NCBI GenBank assembly: GCA_016788565.1 | Contig: JAEUSP010000016.1 | Coordinates: 1 to 37,007 of the forward strand | DNA from: Chlorobiota bacterium | GTDB lineage: Bacteria; Bacteroidota; Ignavibacteria; OLB7 | Length of the DNA stretch: 37,007 nt | Direction: 5' to 3' | Shown: positions 1-7,843 of the stretch, piece after piece | How positions within the stretch are numbered: position 1 is the stretch's first letter | Layout of the letters: every line of letters begins with the position of its first letter | The notes under the pieces: model-generated | What the model saw: the letters and a program-made list of their open reading frames with translations, nothing else | Database searches by the model: none | What the model was told of the DNA's origin: nothing | Position numbers and translations under genes: made by a program

Positions 1-1048
1 CAAGGATTGGAACGCCGTTCAAGCAGATGGAGAGTTGTTCAGGGTTGAACTCAATCCCGGAGTATCCAACCGCCGCAAGGATTCGCCCCCAGTTTGCGTC
101 GGCCCCGTGAATGGCGGTTTTCACCAAGTTGGAGTTGGCAACGGCGCGTGCGGCTTGTTCGGCTTCGGATTCGGTGGCCGCGCCGCGCACCTGGATTTCA
201 ATCAGCTTTTGCGCCCCTTCGCCGTCGCGGGCAATCATTTTTGCCAGGACAATCATCACGTGGGTCAGGGCATCGGCAAGCTGGTCGAACTCCGGTGTGC
301 CTTCGGTCACGGTTGGATTTTGCGCCATCCCGTTGGCCAGGACGATTGCCATATCGTTGGTGCTGGTGTCGCCATCCACGCTGATCCGATTGAAGGAAAG
401 CTGGCAGGCACGGCCAAGCATCAGCTGCAACGCGGGCTGGGTGACGGCGGCATCGGTGGCGATAAACGCCAGCATGGTGGCCATGTTTGGGGCAATCATC
501 CCGGACCCTTTTGCCATTGCCCCAATCGTCACCGGAACGCCACCGATGCGAACCCGCACGGCGTATTCTTTGGAGCAGGTGTCGGTGGTCATAATCGCCA
601 ACGCGGCCTGGTGCGCGCCTTCGGGCGAAAGCAGCGGCGCAAGCTGGGCAATGCCGGTGGTGATTTTTTCCATCGGCAGATATTCGCCAATCACCCCGGT
701 GCTGGAAACCAGAACTTGATCTTCGGGAAGGCCCAGCGCGGCGGCGGTCTGGCGGATCATCTTCCAGGCATCCTCCAGCCCACGCTCGCCCGTGCAAGCG
801 TTGGCAATGCCGCTGTTGACGGCAACCGCCTGGCAAGTCTCGGTTTGGCGCAACTGGATTCGGTTGGCAAGCACCGGCGCGGCCTGGGCCTTGTTGGTGG
901 TGAACACGCCGGCAACGGTTGCCGGGCGGTCGCTAACCAGCAACGCAAGGTCCAGCTTGCGGCGGCGGATTCCGCAATGCACCCCTCCGGCGCGGAAGCC
1001 CGGCGCGGCAGTAATGCCCCCTTCAATGTGGACGATTTCTGGTTTCAT
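1..1048 (-). CDS. argJ: Bifunctional glutamate N-acetyltransferase/ornithine acetyltransferase ArgJ (3' end outside window)
   Basis: ArgJ moves the acetyl group from N-acetylornithine to glutamate in the cyclic arginine pathway, and some family members also use acetyl-CoA. Read on the minus strand from the ATG at 1048, the frame stays open to the window edge (349 codons), so about 40-60 C-terminal residues lie outside. The family signature KGSGMIAPNMATML is visible at residues 180-193. The Thr in its ATML part, T191 (codon 476-478), is the expected self-cleavage nucleophile that splits the precursor into alpha and beta chains. The motifs TTDT (about 154-157) and SVDGDTSTND, further on, also fit ArgJ. 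The start codon overlaps the argC stop as ATGA, which implies translational coupling in an arg operon. The next arg gene presumably lies beyond the left edge. Whether the enzyme is mono- or bifunctional cannot be read from the sequence. Confidence 0.95.
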   Translation of the reverse strand, partial: MKPEIVHIEGGITAAPGFRAGGVHCGIRRRKLDLALLVSDRPATVAGVFTTNKAQAAPVLANRIQLRQTETCQAVAVNSGIANACTGERGLEDAWKMIRQTAAALGLPEDQVLVSSTGVIGEYLPMEKITTGIAQLAPLLSPEGAHQAALAIMTTDTCSKEYAVRVRIGGVPVTIGAMAKGSGMIAPNMATMLAFIATDAAVTQPALQLMLGRACQLSFNRISVDGDTSTNDMAIVLANGMAQNPTVTEGTPEFDQLADALTHVMIVLAKMIARDGEGAQKLIEIQVRGAATESEAEQAARAVANSNLVKTAIHGADANWGRILAAVGYSGIEFNPEQLSICLNGVPIL

Positions 1049-2079
1049 AGTAGCCCCTCCGTTTCATCGAAGCCAAGTTGGATGTTCATGTTTTGCACGG
1101 CTTGCCCGGCAGCGCCTTTCAGCAGGTTATCAATCGCCGACATCAGCGTCAGCCGCCCGGTGCGTGGGTCCAGGCGGTAGCCGATGTCAATAAAATTGGT
1201 GCCAACCACGCCGCGCAAATCGGGAATCCGTTCCGGCGACCAGCGTACAAACGGCTTGTTGGAGTAGTGCTGGTGATAGAGTTCGCCAAGCTGTTGGTGG
1301 GTGATTGGCCGGCGCAACCCCAACGTCATGGTGGTCACTATTCCCCGCTCCACCGGAATCAAATGCGGGGTGAACGCCACCGTGACCTCCGTTCCCGCAA
1401 CCCGGCCCAGGGCTTGCTCAATCTCCGGCAGATGCTGGTGATCGCCCACGCGGTAGGCCCGCACGTTCCCCGCCACCTCGCTGAACGAAAGCTCCGCCGA
1501 AGCCGACCGCCCCGCCCCGGTTGTTCCCGACATTGAGTGAATAATTATGCAGTCAAGGTCAATCACCCCAGCGGCAACCAGCGGCAGCAACGGAAGCAGG
1601 ACACTTGTTGGATAGCAGCCCGGGTTGGCAATCACTTCCGCCGCTGCGATTTCCCCAGTGTTCCATTCTGGCAGGCCATACACCGCTTTGGATAGATACT
1701 CCGTTGCGGTGTGGGCGCGCCGGTAAAACTGCTGGTAGGCGGCGGCATCTTTCAGCCGGAAATCGCCGCCAAGATCAATCACTTTCACACCACGCTCAGC
1801 CAGCAAAGGCAACAACGGCAAGGCTTCACCGGATGGAAGAGCAAGAAAGATGAGGTTGCAGCTGCTTGCTTTTTCAAGATTCCAGGGTTCAAATTTTGCA
1901 TCAACTCTGCCGCGCAAGTCGGGGTGAAGCGTGGCCACATCTGCGCCAACGGAGGAATTGGCGAACAGCGGGCCAACCGCCACCCCGGTGTGCCGCAGCA
2001 GCAAACGCAGCAACTGCCCACCGGAGTAGCCAGATGCGCCAAGAATGCCGATGCGAAATTGGGGTGATTGAATAATCAT
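1045..2079 (-). CDS. argC: N-acetyl-gamma-glutamyl-phosphate reductase ArgC
   Basis: ArgC reduces N-acetylglutamyl phosphate to the semialdehyde with NADPH in arginine synthesis. The 344-residue protein has the usual length of the family. The N-terminal dinucleotide-binding loop GILGASGYSGG lies at about residues 11-21. The catalytic cysteine is C155 in NPGCYPTS, and the substrate-loop sequence HSMSGTTGAGRS follows. The frame could open six bases earlier at a TTG (2085). The ATG at 2079 is preferred because a well-placed promoter puts transcription start at that A, which would leave the TTG untranscribed. It is the first gene of a minus-strand operon with argJ and overlaps it by 4 bases. It is divergent from the response regulator at 2386. 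Confidence 0.96.
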   Translation of the reverse strand: MIIQSPQFRIGILGASGYSGGQLLRLLLRHTGVAVGPLFANSSVGADVATLHPDLRGRVDAKFEPWNLEKASSCNLIFLALPSGEALPLLPLLAERGVKVIDLGGDFRLKDAAAYQQFYRRAHTATEYLSKAVYGLPEWNTGEIAAAEVIANPGCYPTSVLLPLLPLVAAGVIDLDCIIIHSMSGTTGAGRSASAELSFSEVAGNVRAYRVGDHQHLPEIEQALGRVAGTEVTVAFTPHLIPVERGIVTTMTLGLRRPITHQQLGELYHQHYSNKPFVRWSPERIPDLRGVVGTNFIDIGYRLDPRTGRLTLMSAIDNLLKGAAGQAVQNMNIQLGFDETEGLL

Positions 2080-2082
2080 GCA

Positions 2083-2113
2083 CAATTATACATTGATCTG
2101 CATATTCATGCAA
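2083..2113 (-). promoter_or_regulatory. Bacteroidota-type promoter of argC, predicted leaderless
   Basis: On the minus strand TATAATTG (2090 to 2083) differs at one position from the Bacteroidota -7 consensus TAnnTTTG, and TTG (2113 to 2111) fits the -33 element. If the last G of the -7 box is at -4, transcription begins exactly on the A of the argC ATG (2079), and the TTG is centred at -33. A perfect 5-bp inverted repeat, TGCAT-n4-ATGCA (2099-2112), fills the spacer and touches the -33 box, so it could be an operator. Its TGAAT core loosely recalls an ArgR half-site, but the second half is off register. The leaderless reading is inference from spacing. Confidence 0.55.
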
Positions 2114-2298
2114 TGACTTTTTTAGAGTTTTTACGAAGCGATAATGTTTGCGGTGTGGTGGAAGGCGGAGCGGCAGTTGAAACACGCAAGAATGAAGAAG
2201 GGTGGAATGGGGGAAATCACAGAAAGGGAATCGCTGTCCGGTACGATTCTTGCTACGGTTGAAACCGCTGCACCCAGCGGCAATTCCCGCCAACTTTG

Positions 2299-2306
2299 TA
2301 CTTTTG
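2299..2306 (+). promoter_or_regulatory. Candidate -7 promoter element for the response regulator
   Basis: TACTTTTG matches the Bacteroidota TAnnTTTG consensus completely. It lies 79 bases before the ATG at 2386, which predicts a leader of about 75 nt. No TTG is seen at the expected -33 position (about 2277), so support rests on one element. A short palindrome, CGGTT-GA-AACCG, lies about 30 bases upstream. The rest of the divergent 2080-2385 gap shows nothing else recognisable. Confidence 0.35.
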
Positions 2307-2385
2307 GCCACGCTGTTCGCAAAGGCCGCATTTGGCACCACTGCGCGAACGTGTGCGCCCCAACTATTTCTTGTACAGGAATCCA

Positions 2386-3783
2386 ATGATGAACAACACG
2401 CAGGCTTCTTCCCGGCCCGACATCTTACTGATTGACGACGACCCCAACTTCCTTGAAGCCGTTGGCGAACTGCTGAAACGGGTGGGGCACCGCACCATTT
2501 CCGCTCGCAGTGGTGAGGAAGGGTTGGCACTGTTAGGGGCCGAGGCTCACAACATCCAGTTGGTGCTGCTGGACATTCGGATGCCGGGGATGGGAGGGAT
2601 ACAGACCTTGGAGCAGATCGTTCGGTTCCACCCCACGCTGCCGGTGATTATGCTGACCGGGGAAAACTCCATTGACCTTGTGGTGCAAGCAATGAAGACC
2701 GGAGCCACCAATTACATCTACAAAGGTTCTGGCGCAAACGAGCTGCTGTCGGCAATCAACGCCGTGGTGGATCAGTTGAAGGCTGGGAAGGAACATGTGG
2801 GGGATGCAAGCCAGTACGGCATTATTGGAAACAGCCCCGACTTGCAACGGATTATCGGCGAAGCCGCGCTCTGCGCCCGCTCGATGATCTCGGTGCTGAT
2901 TACCGGGGAAACCGGTGTTGGCAAGGATTTGCTGGCCAGCGCGATTCACAAAATGAGCCCCCGCAAGAACAAGCCGTTTGTGGTGTTGGATGTGCCGAAC
3001 ATCCCGGCCACGATGTTTGAAAGTGAGTTGTTCGGCCACACCAAAGGGGCGTTTACCGGGGCGGTGGAAGTGAAGCCGGGAATGGTGCAAGCCGCGCACC
3101 AGGGGACACTGTTTCTGGATGAGATTGGTGAGTTCCCGATTGAGCTTCAATCCAAATTTTTGCGGGTGATTGATTCGCAAACGGTCCGGCGGCTTGGCTC
3201 GGTCCAGGCCGAAGAAGTTGATGTTCGGATCGTCTCGGCCACCAACCGCGACCTTCTGGAAGCAGTCAGCGAGCGGGTATTCCGCGAGGACTTGCTGTAC
3301 CGGCTGCGGGGCATTGAGATTCACATCCCGCCACTGCGTGAACGGCGCCAGGACATTGCGCCGCTTGCCAACCACTTCCTAACCGGGTTTGCCAAGAAGA
3401 ACGACATGGGGCCAAAACGCTTCAGCGATTCGGCGATTGATATGCTGGAGCGGCAACGGTGGCCGGGGAACGTTCGCGAGCTTCGCCGGCTGACGGAGGC
3501 CGCAGCGGTGATGACCCCTGGCGAGCTTATCGAGCACACCGATTTGGCCCGTGTTCTGGATCGCAACGATTCCTCCCGCAACCATGATCTTTCCGTCATT
3601 CGCGATTACGGCGACGTGCAGCAATTAGCCAAGCAAACCAAAAAGGAGGAGCTGGTGAAAGTGCTGGACCGGAACGAATGGAATATCACCAAAGCCGCTG
3701 CAGAGTTGGGAATTGACCGCTCCACACTCAGCAAGCAGATGAAAACGCTTGGCATCAACAAGCCACGGCTTGGCATGCGGTGA
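2386..3783 (+). CDS. Sigma-54-dependent NtrC-family response regulator
   Basis: This is a 465-residue transcription activator with the three classical modules. The receiver domain (about 12-125) has the acidic pocket DDD at 17-19, phospho-acceptor D63 in LLDIRMPG, and switch Lys K113. That Lys is followed by Gly (YKGSG) rather than the usual Pro. The AAA+ sigma-54 domain (about 145-375) has Walker A GETGVGKD at 174-181, the sigma-54-contacting loop GAFTGA at 221-226, and Walker B LFLDEIGE. A Fis-type helix-turn-helix ends the protein (about 420-460). It should bind enhancers and drive open-complex formation by sigma-54 RNA polymerase. The frame extends upstream to 2296, but receiver homology begins near residue 10 from the ATG at 2386, and AGGA sits 6 bases before it. 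No histidine kinase is adjacent, so partner and signal are unknown. A heptad repeat array starts one base after the stop. Confidence 0.95.
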   Translation: MMNNTQASSRPDILLIDDDPNFLEAVGELLKRVGHRTISARSGEEGLALLGAEAHNIQLVLLDIRMPGMGGIQTLEQIVRFHPTLPVIMLTGENSIDLVVQAMKTGATNYIYKGSGANELLSAINAVVDQLKAGKEHVGDASQYGIIGNSPDLQRIIGEAALCARSMISVLITGETGVGKDLLASAIHKMSPRKNKPFVVLDVPNIPATMFESELFGHTKGAFTGAVEVKPGMVQAAHQGTLFLDEIGEFPIELQSKFLRVIDSQTVRRLGSVQAEEVDVRIVSATNRDLLEAVSERVFREDLLYRLRGIEIHIPPLRERRQDIAPLANHFLTGFAKKNDMGPKRFSDSAIDMLERQRWPGNVRELRRLTEAAAVMTPGELIEHTDLARVLDRNDSSRNHDLSVIRDYGDVQQLAKQTKKEELVKVLDRNEWNITKAAAELGIDRSTLSKQMKTLGINKPRLGMR

Positions 3784-3784
3784 A

Positions 3785-3945
3785 ATGTCGAATGTCGAAT
3801 GTCGAATGCCGAATGTCGAATGTCGAATGTCGAATGTCGAATGCCGAATGTCGAATGCCGAATGTCGAATGCCGAATGCCGAATGTCGAATGCCGAATGC
3901 CGAATGTCGAATGTCGAATGCCGAATGCCGAATGCCGAATGTCGA
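3785..3945. repeat. Heptanucleotide tandem array, 23 units of ATGYCGA
   Basis: There are 23 uninterrupted 7-bp units, 13 ATGTCGA and 10 ATGCCGA. The units differ only by C or T at position 4; a degenerate unit follows at 3946. The array starts one base after the stop of the response regulator and lies between that gene and the convergent barrel gene ending at 4032. Because 7 is not a multiple of 3 and the unit contains no stop in any phase, all six frames stay open and translate to a 7-residue period (MSNVECR type on plus, IRHSTFD type on minus). Those frames are artefacts rather than genes. The rest of the 3784-4031 gap shows nothing recognisable. Confidence 0.97.
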
Positions 3946-4031
3946 ATGGGCAAGATGGGGGGAGTGAACGGGGGGCCAGCGACAACTGCGCAGGCTGAGT
4001 AACTGCGTTCGGTGAAGATTCGGCAACAATG

Positions 4032-5114
4032 CTACAGCAGGAACGACGCTCGTAGCTGCAGGGCATGGACGTTCTGTTCTGTGGTAAACGATGCGCGTGC
4101 GTTCAGCGGCAGCAGGCCGTAGTCGAAATCAAGAATCAGCGGGGCGTTGATGCCAAGCTGGCGTAACGGCAGGTTCACCCCAAAACCATAACGTGGGCTT
4201 AGCGTTGATTGCTCGGCATACGGATCATCAACGGTCTGGCGGTGCAAGCCCAAACGGAGCGATAGCCCGTAGGCTTGAAGCTGCAAACCGGCATCGAACT
4301 GGTTCTGGCGGTCGCCGCTGGTGGGAGCGGATAGGCCATCAACGCTGGTAAGTTGTAGCGATGTGCCGACCCCGACTCCAATTGCTCCCTCAAACTCTGG
4401 GAAAGGAATCGTGAGGGCTGCGCCAAGGTTCAGCCACGTGGCAATGGGGGTTTGAATGGAGGGTTCATCGTAGGTCATATCTCCACCAAGATCGCGCACC
4501 GCAACACCGAAACAGAGAGGTCCTTCGGCATTTCCGTGCAGCGTTAGCGGCAGTTGGTACGTTGCTCCAGCGTCAAGCCAGACTCCACTTCCGTACACTG
4601 GCAGGTTGGAAGAAAAACCGCTATCGCTTCCAAACACGGCAAGGGTGCTTGTGGTGAACTGCTTCACCGTTGCCCCCACGCGAAAACCTTCGATAGAAGG
4701 GGAGGCGATTGTCACCGAAAGAAGGTCATCGTAGCTGCGGACAATGGCTCCCAACTGTCCGTTTTGGAACACTTGCTGCACCTCACCCAAGCCAAGATGG
4801 GAGTAGTTGATGCTTACCGCGCCGTAGCTGGGGTTGCTCCACCACATACCAATTTCCGAGTATCCTATCTCACCCTCAATCCACGGGGCATTTCGATTGG
4901 AGAGGAACGCGCCAACGGTCGCGCTATCGGCAATGGTGGCGGGATTTGATCCCCAGGCGGTTGGGTCCCCAGCGGCTGCGGTTCGCACGCTGCCAAGCAC
5001 CGAGGTCCGGGGATCGGGGGTGGCGTTAAGCGAGCCAAGTGGTTGAGCCGGTGCGGTGCTTGCGAACAACAATGAAAGCAGCAGCCAGCAGAATACGTGA
5101 TACGGGTATCTCAT
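4032..5114 (-). CDS. PorV/PorQ-like outer-membrane beta-barrel protein
   Basis: This 360-residue protein has a clear Sec signal peptide (hydrophobic stretch WLLLSLLFAS, cleavage near APAQ at about 24). After it comes VRTAAAGDPTAWGSNPAT, which resembles the start of PorV/PorQ-family barrels, where a small-residue segment precedes a WNPA-like motif. The remainder alternates polar and aromatic residues in beta-strand style and ends on a hydrophobic strand (LQLRASFLL), as outer-membrane barrels do. PorV and PorQ are T9SS accessory barrels that shuttle cargo at the surface, but the family is broad, and a T9SS role is inferred only from the T9SS cargo elsewhere in this window. It lies 84 bases downstream of the TonB receptor on the same strand, with a nested hairpin between them. 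It could instead be a FadL-like transporter. Confidence 0.55.
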   Translation of the reverse strand: MRYPYHVFCWLLLSLLFASTAPAQPLGSLNATPDPRTSVLGSVRTAAAGDPTAWGSNPATIADSATVGAFLSNRNAPWIEGEIGYSEIGMWWSNPSYGAVSINYSHLGLGEVQQVFQNGQLGAIVRSYDDLLSVTIASPSIEGFRVGATVKQFTTSTLAVFGSDSGFSSNLPVYGSGVWLDAGATYQLPLTLHGNAEGPLCFGVAVRDLGGDMTYDEPSIQTPIATWLNLGAALTIPFPEFEGAIGVGVGTSLQLTSVDGLSAPTSGDRQNQFDAGLQLQAYGLSLRLGLHRQTVDDPYAEQSTLSPRYGFGVNLPLRQLGINAPLILDFDYGLLPLNARASFTTEQNVHALQLRASFLL

Positions 5115-5122
5115 AACAACAA

Positions 5123-5173
5123 CTCCGGTATGATGAAAACGAACGCCGCAATGTTCGTTATTCTCTACCGGAG
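5123..5173 (-). promoter_or_regulatory. Nested hairpin between TonB receptor and barrel gene
   Basis: Two perfect inverted repeats are nested. The outer arms are CTCCGGTA (5123-5130) and TACCGGAG (5166-5173). The inner arms are AACGAAC (5138-5144) and GTTCGTT (5153-5159), with an 8-base loop and 7- and 6-base internal sides. The structure ends 9 bases before the start of the barrel gene and begins 26 bases after the receptor stop. No T-tract follows, so a plain intrinsic terminator is less likely than an intercistronic processing, attenuation or stability structure. Function is inferred from position only. Confidence 0.5.
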
Positions 5174-5198
5174 CTGCAAGGCTAAAATTTGATCTGGG

Positions 5199-7505
5199 TT
5201 ACAACTCCCACTCCACCCCCAAAACCGGAATTAACCCAAGCTGAAGTTGTGCTTCCGGTTGCTTCTTTACTCGGTTCCAGTAGTAGTCGGCAACGTTCTC
5301 GCGGTTGTAGGCGTTCAGCACGCTAAGGTAGATCACAAGGTTGGAACGCTCGAACAGGAAGCGGCGATCAACCCGCACGTTCAGCGTGTGATAATCGGGA
5401 TACCGTTCGGCCATGAATTTGCCTTGGTCGCGAACGCTTCGGTTCTGGCGTGCTGATTCGGCCAGATCGAGCGGGGTGTATGGTGTTCCCCCAGCCAGGT
5501 TGAACCGAACGCTCACTTCCCACACGTTGCTTGGCCGCCACCCACCAACCACACTCAGCAGATATTTGTTGTCGAACATCCGGTCGCGCCAAGTCCCGTT
5601 TGCGTCGCGGTAGCTGCTGCGGATGTAGGAGGCACTCACCAACCCGTAGAAATCTTCCGCCAACTTTTTTTGCAGCAACAACTCCACCCCGTGCGAACGC
5701 CCTTCCCCGTTTGACAGCAGCGTGCCGTAGTTTCCAAAATCGGCATCGCCAGCGGCATCATCAATCACCGAAAGCATCGGGCGTTGCGGGTCCAACGGAA
5801 GGTTGCTGTACTGCTTCACGTAGCCCTCCACCGTCAGTTTTGTGTCGTCGGTCAGCATGTAGTCGGCACCAAGAACGTAGTGGGTTGCGCGGGTGCTGGG
5901 CAACGACTCGTTCCGCTGGTCTTGCGCCAGCAGCACCATCGGGAGCGTCTGGTGGTAGATGCCGAACGCCGCTTTCACATTCAACAGATCGCTGGCGCGG
6001 TACAGCACCGAGGCGCGTGGCGAGAAGGTGACATCGCCGTTCACCGAGGAGTATTCGGCACGCATCCCCACGGTGGTCGTCAAGGCTTCCATTGGGGTCC
6101 AGCTGTGCGAAAGATATGCCCCACCTTTGGCGGTGTTGAACTCCTTCAGAAACTCCAACGCCGGGGTGATTTCGCCAGTGCCGTTGGTGTCGGGGCCCAT
6201 GAACACGTCGTAGTTCATCATCTCACGGGCGGCCTCAATTCCGAACTCCAGCGTTTGCCCGTCGGCGATTTCCACGGTGTTCAAGTTGCGAAGCGTGAGG
6301 GCCGACTCCACGTAGTTGTTCCGGTAGCTGAGTTCGCGGTTGCTGAAGCGGAAAAACTCTTCGTCGGAATTGGTGCTGTTGAAGGAAAGTGAAGTGTTGG
6401 AGAATCCGGTCCCGCTCCAGATAGAACGCCAGTTCCCGCCGGCGGTGGTCTGCAAGGTCTGTTGTTCGCCGAACGGGCCTCCGTTATCGGCGGCTTCTTC
6501 GTAGGTGCGGTTGAATTGGCTGAGCGCGGCAATCCCCAACAACGTCACGCGGTTGTTTGGGTCCAGATCTACGGTGGCTTTCCCTTGAAGATCACCAAAC
6601 CGTGGCGCGCCATCGTAGTTGCTTGCTTTCTGGATCAGATCAAGGTAGCTGCGGTGGCCACTAAGCATGAACGAGCCGATTCCGGAAGGGAGCGGCCCTT
6701 CGATCGAGCCGCCGAACCCGGCCATGTTCAGGTCAATCTGCCCCTCCAACTCCTCCCGATTTCCATCACGGTATTTGATATCCACCACCGATGAAAGCCG
6801 GTCGCCATACTGGGCACCAAAGCCGCCAGCTTGGAACTCCACGCCATCAATAAAATCAACATTCAGGAAGCCGATGGGGCCGCCGCTGGAGCCTTGCTGC
6901 GGGAAGTAGTTGACGTTGGGAATGGGGATGTTGTCAAGGGTGAAATTAGTCTCGGTGGGGCTTCCGCCGCGCACGGCAAGGTCGTTCCGGTTGTCGGCGG
7001 TGCGGGCAACGCTTGGCAGCGCGTTCAGCACACGGCTGATGTCGCCAGCCGAGCCAGGGGCGCGCCGAATTTCTTCGGCGTTCATCGCCACGGTGCTGAT
7101 TGCCGATTCCTCGCGCCCGCTGAAATATCCGGCGGTCACGGTGACTTCTTGCCCCACCGCGCTTTTTTCTGGCAACTCAATTTCCACTTGGGTGATCCGG
7201 TCGGGGCGGACGATGATGTCGGTTTTCACCACCGGCTGGTGGCCAACCGAAGTCACCTTCAGGCTGTATCCGCCTGGCGATAGTTTGTCAATGGTGAACT
7301 CACCATTCCGGTTGCTGACCGCGCCACGCTTGGTGTCGGGGATTGCAACGGTTGCGCCGGTTACTGGCTCCTTCGTTTCGGCACTGATAACAATTCCTCG
7401 GATTGTGCCGTTCGGTTCCTGTGCACACGCTGCTGCCGGAAACAGGATGGACAAAAGAATTCCCCCCACGCCAAACGCGCAGGCTGCGATTGATGAAATA
7501 CTCAT
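5199..7505 (-). CDS. TonB-dependent outer-membrane receptor with carboxypeptidase-regulatory domain
   Basis: This 768-residue receptor should import an unidentified ligand across the outer membrane using TonB energy. From the ATG at 7505 it starts with a Sec signal peptide (hydrophobic run ending AAACAQ, about 29). A CarboxypepD_reg-like beta-sandwich follows (about 32-115; TIRGIVISAETKEPVTGA, then NGEFTIDKLSPGGYSL). The plug domain is at about 125-240 and includes SRVLNALPSV, LAVRGGSPTE and FGAQYGDRLSSVVDIKYRDG. The rest is a 22-strand-type barrel ending in LGVEWEL. The frame extends to 7673, but those 56 extra residues look like intergenic translation, and the signal peptide begins at 7505. 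No SusD-like partner is adjacent, so glycan specificity is not implied. The gene precedes the PorV/PorQ-like gene on the same strand and may be co-transcribed with it. Confidence 0.9.
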   Translation of the reverse strand: MSISSIAACAFGVGGILLSILFPAAACAQEPNGTIRGIVISAETKEPVTGATVAIPDTKRGAVSNRNGEFTIDKLSPGGYSLKVTSVGHQPVVKTDIIVRPDRITQVEIELPEKSAVGQEVTVTAGYFSGREESAISTVAMNAEEIRRAPGSAGDISRVLNALPSVARTADNRNDLAVRGGSPTETNFTLDNIPIPNVNYFPQQGSSGGPIGFLNVDFIDGVEFQAGGFGAQYGDRLSSVVDIKYRDGNREELEGQIDLNMAGFGGSIEGPLPSGIGSFMLSGHRSYLDLIQKASNYDGAPRFGDLQGKATVDLDPNNRVTLLGIAALSQFNRTYEEAADNGGPFGEQQTLQTTAGGNWRSIWSGTGFSNTSLSFNSTNSDEEFFRFSNRELSYRNNYVESALTLRNLNTVEIADGQTLEFGIEAAREMMNYDVFMGPDTNGTGEITPALEFLKEFNTAKGGAYLSHSWTPMEALTTTVGMRAEYSSVNGDVTFSPRASVLYRASDLLNVKAAFGIYHQTLPMVLLAQDQRNESLPSTRATHYVLGADYMLTDDTKLTVEGYVKQYSNLPLDPQRPMLSVIDDAAGDADFGNYGTLLSNGEGRSHGVELLLQKKLAEDFYGLVSASYIRSSYRDANGTWRDRMFDNKYLLSVVGGWRPSNVWEVSVRFNLAGGTPYTPLDLAESARQNRSVRDQGKFMAERYPDYHTLNVRVDRRFLFERSNLVIYLSVLNAYNRENVADYYWNRVKKQPEAQLQLGLIPVLGVEWEL

Positions 7506-7638
7506 GGATGTTTTTGTGGTCAGTTGGGCGTGTAGGCTGGGCGCATCCGAATCAAGCGTCGCGATGCTGATGAAACCCTTTCTGGTTGCCCGTTCGCTGG
7601 ATAGACAACCGCAGAAGCTGAACCTGACAAGTAGGAAG

Positions 7639-7795
7639 TATACTCCAAACAGAGTGGTTTGCGAAAAACTCAATCACTGTCATTCCCAGTTCACCCCGAC
7701 CAGTCGGGGCGAAAGCGGGAGCCGAAGGCCTGCGAAGCGTATCCATAGCGCACCTAGCTGAGCAGAGTTCCGCAAACCAATTTGCGCCGAGTATA
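7639..7795 (-). repeat. TATACTC-ended dispersed repeat, copy 1 (157 bp, inverted)
   Basis: This is the same family as 20407-20522 and 32110-32246, in reverse orientation. The termini are imperfect inverted repeats: TATACTC, then a gap, then TGGTTTGCG at each end. The interior holds a CCCGCTTTCGCCCC/CCCCGACTGGTCGGGG palindromic segment, plus an insertion relative to copy 2 (about 7710-7745). It lies upstream of the TonB receptor. It encodes nothing and looks like a non-autonomous mobile element (MITE-like); mobility is inferred. Confidence 0.8.
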
Positions 7796-7843
7796 ATGAC
7801 CACCCGCCCCCCAATTTCTTGAAAGGATGCTGACCTTGTTGGC

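Noticed and set aside
35-1180. 381-residue open frame on the plus strand
   Set aside because: It is antisense to argJ and the start of argJ/argC; its His/Gly-rich translation has no family pattern, whereas the minus strand reads as textbook ArgJ.
2333-2348. Sigma-54 promoter (TTGGCACC) before the regulator
   Set aside because: TGGCAC is present but no TTGC follows at the required spacing.
2533-3375. 280-residue minus-strand frame inside the regulator gene
   Set aside because: It is a shadow of the AAA+ domain with no recognisable motif.
3785-3945. CRISPR array
   Set aside because: Units are 7 bp with no spacers and no cas genes nearby; it is a simple tandem repeat.
3606-4066. Several 70-130-residue frames across the heptad array
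   Set aside because: The 7-bp unit has no stop in any phase, so open frames are automatic; the peptides are only the repeat translated.
7506-7673. N-terminal extension of the TonB receptor
   Set aside because: Residues from this stretch look like intergenic translation; a proper signal peptide begins at the ATG at 7505.
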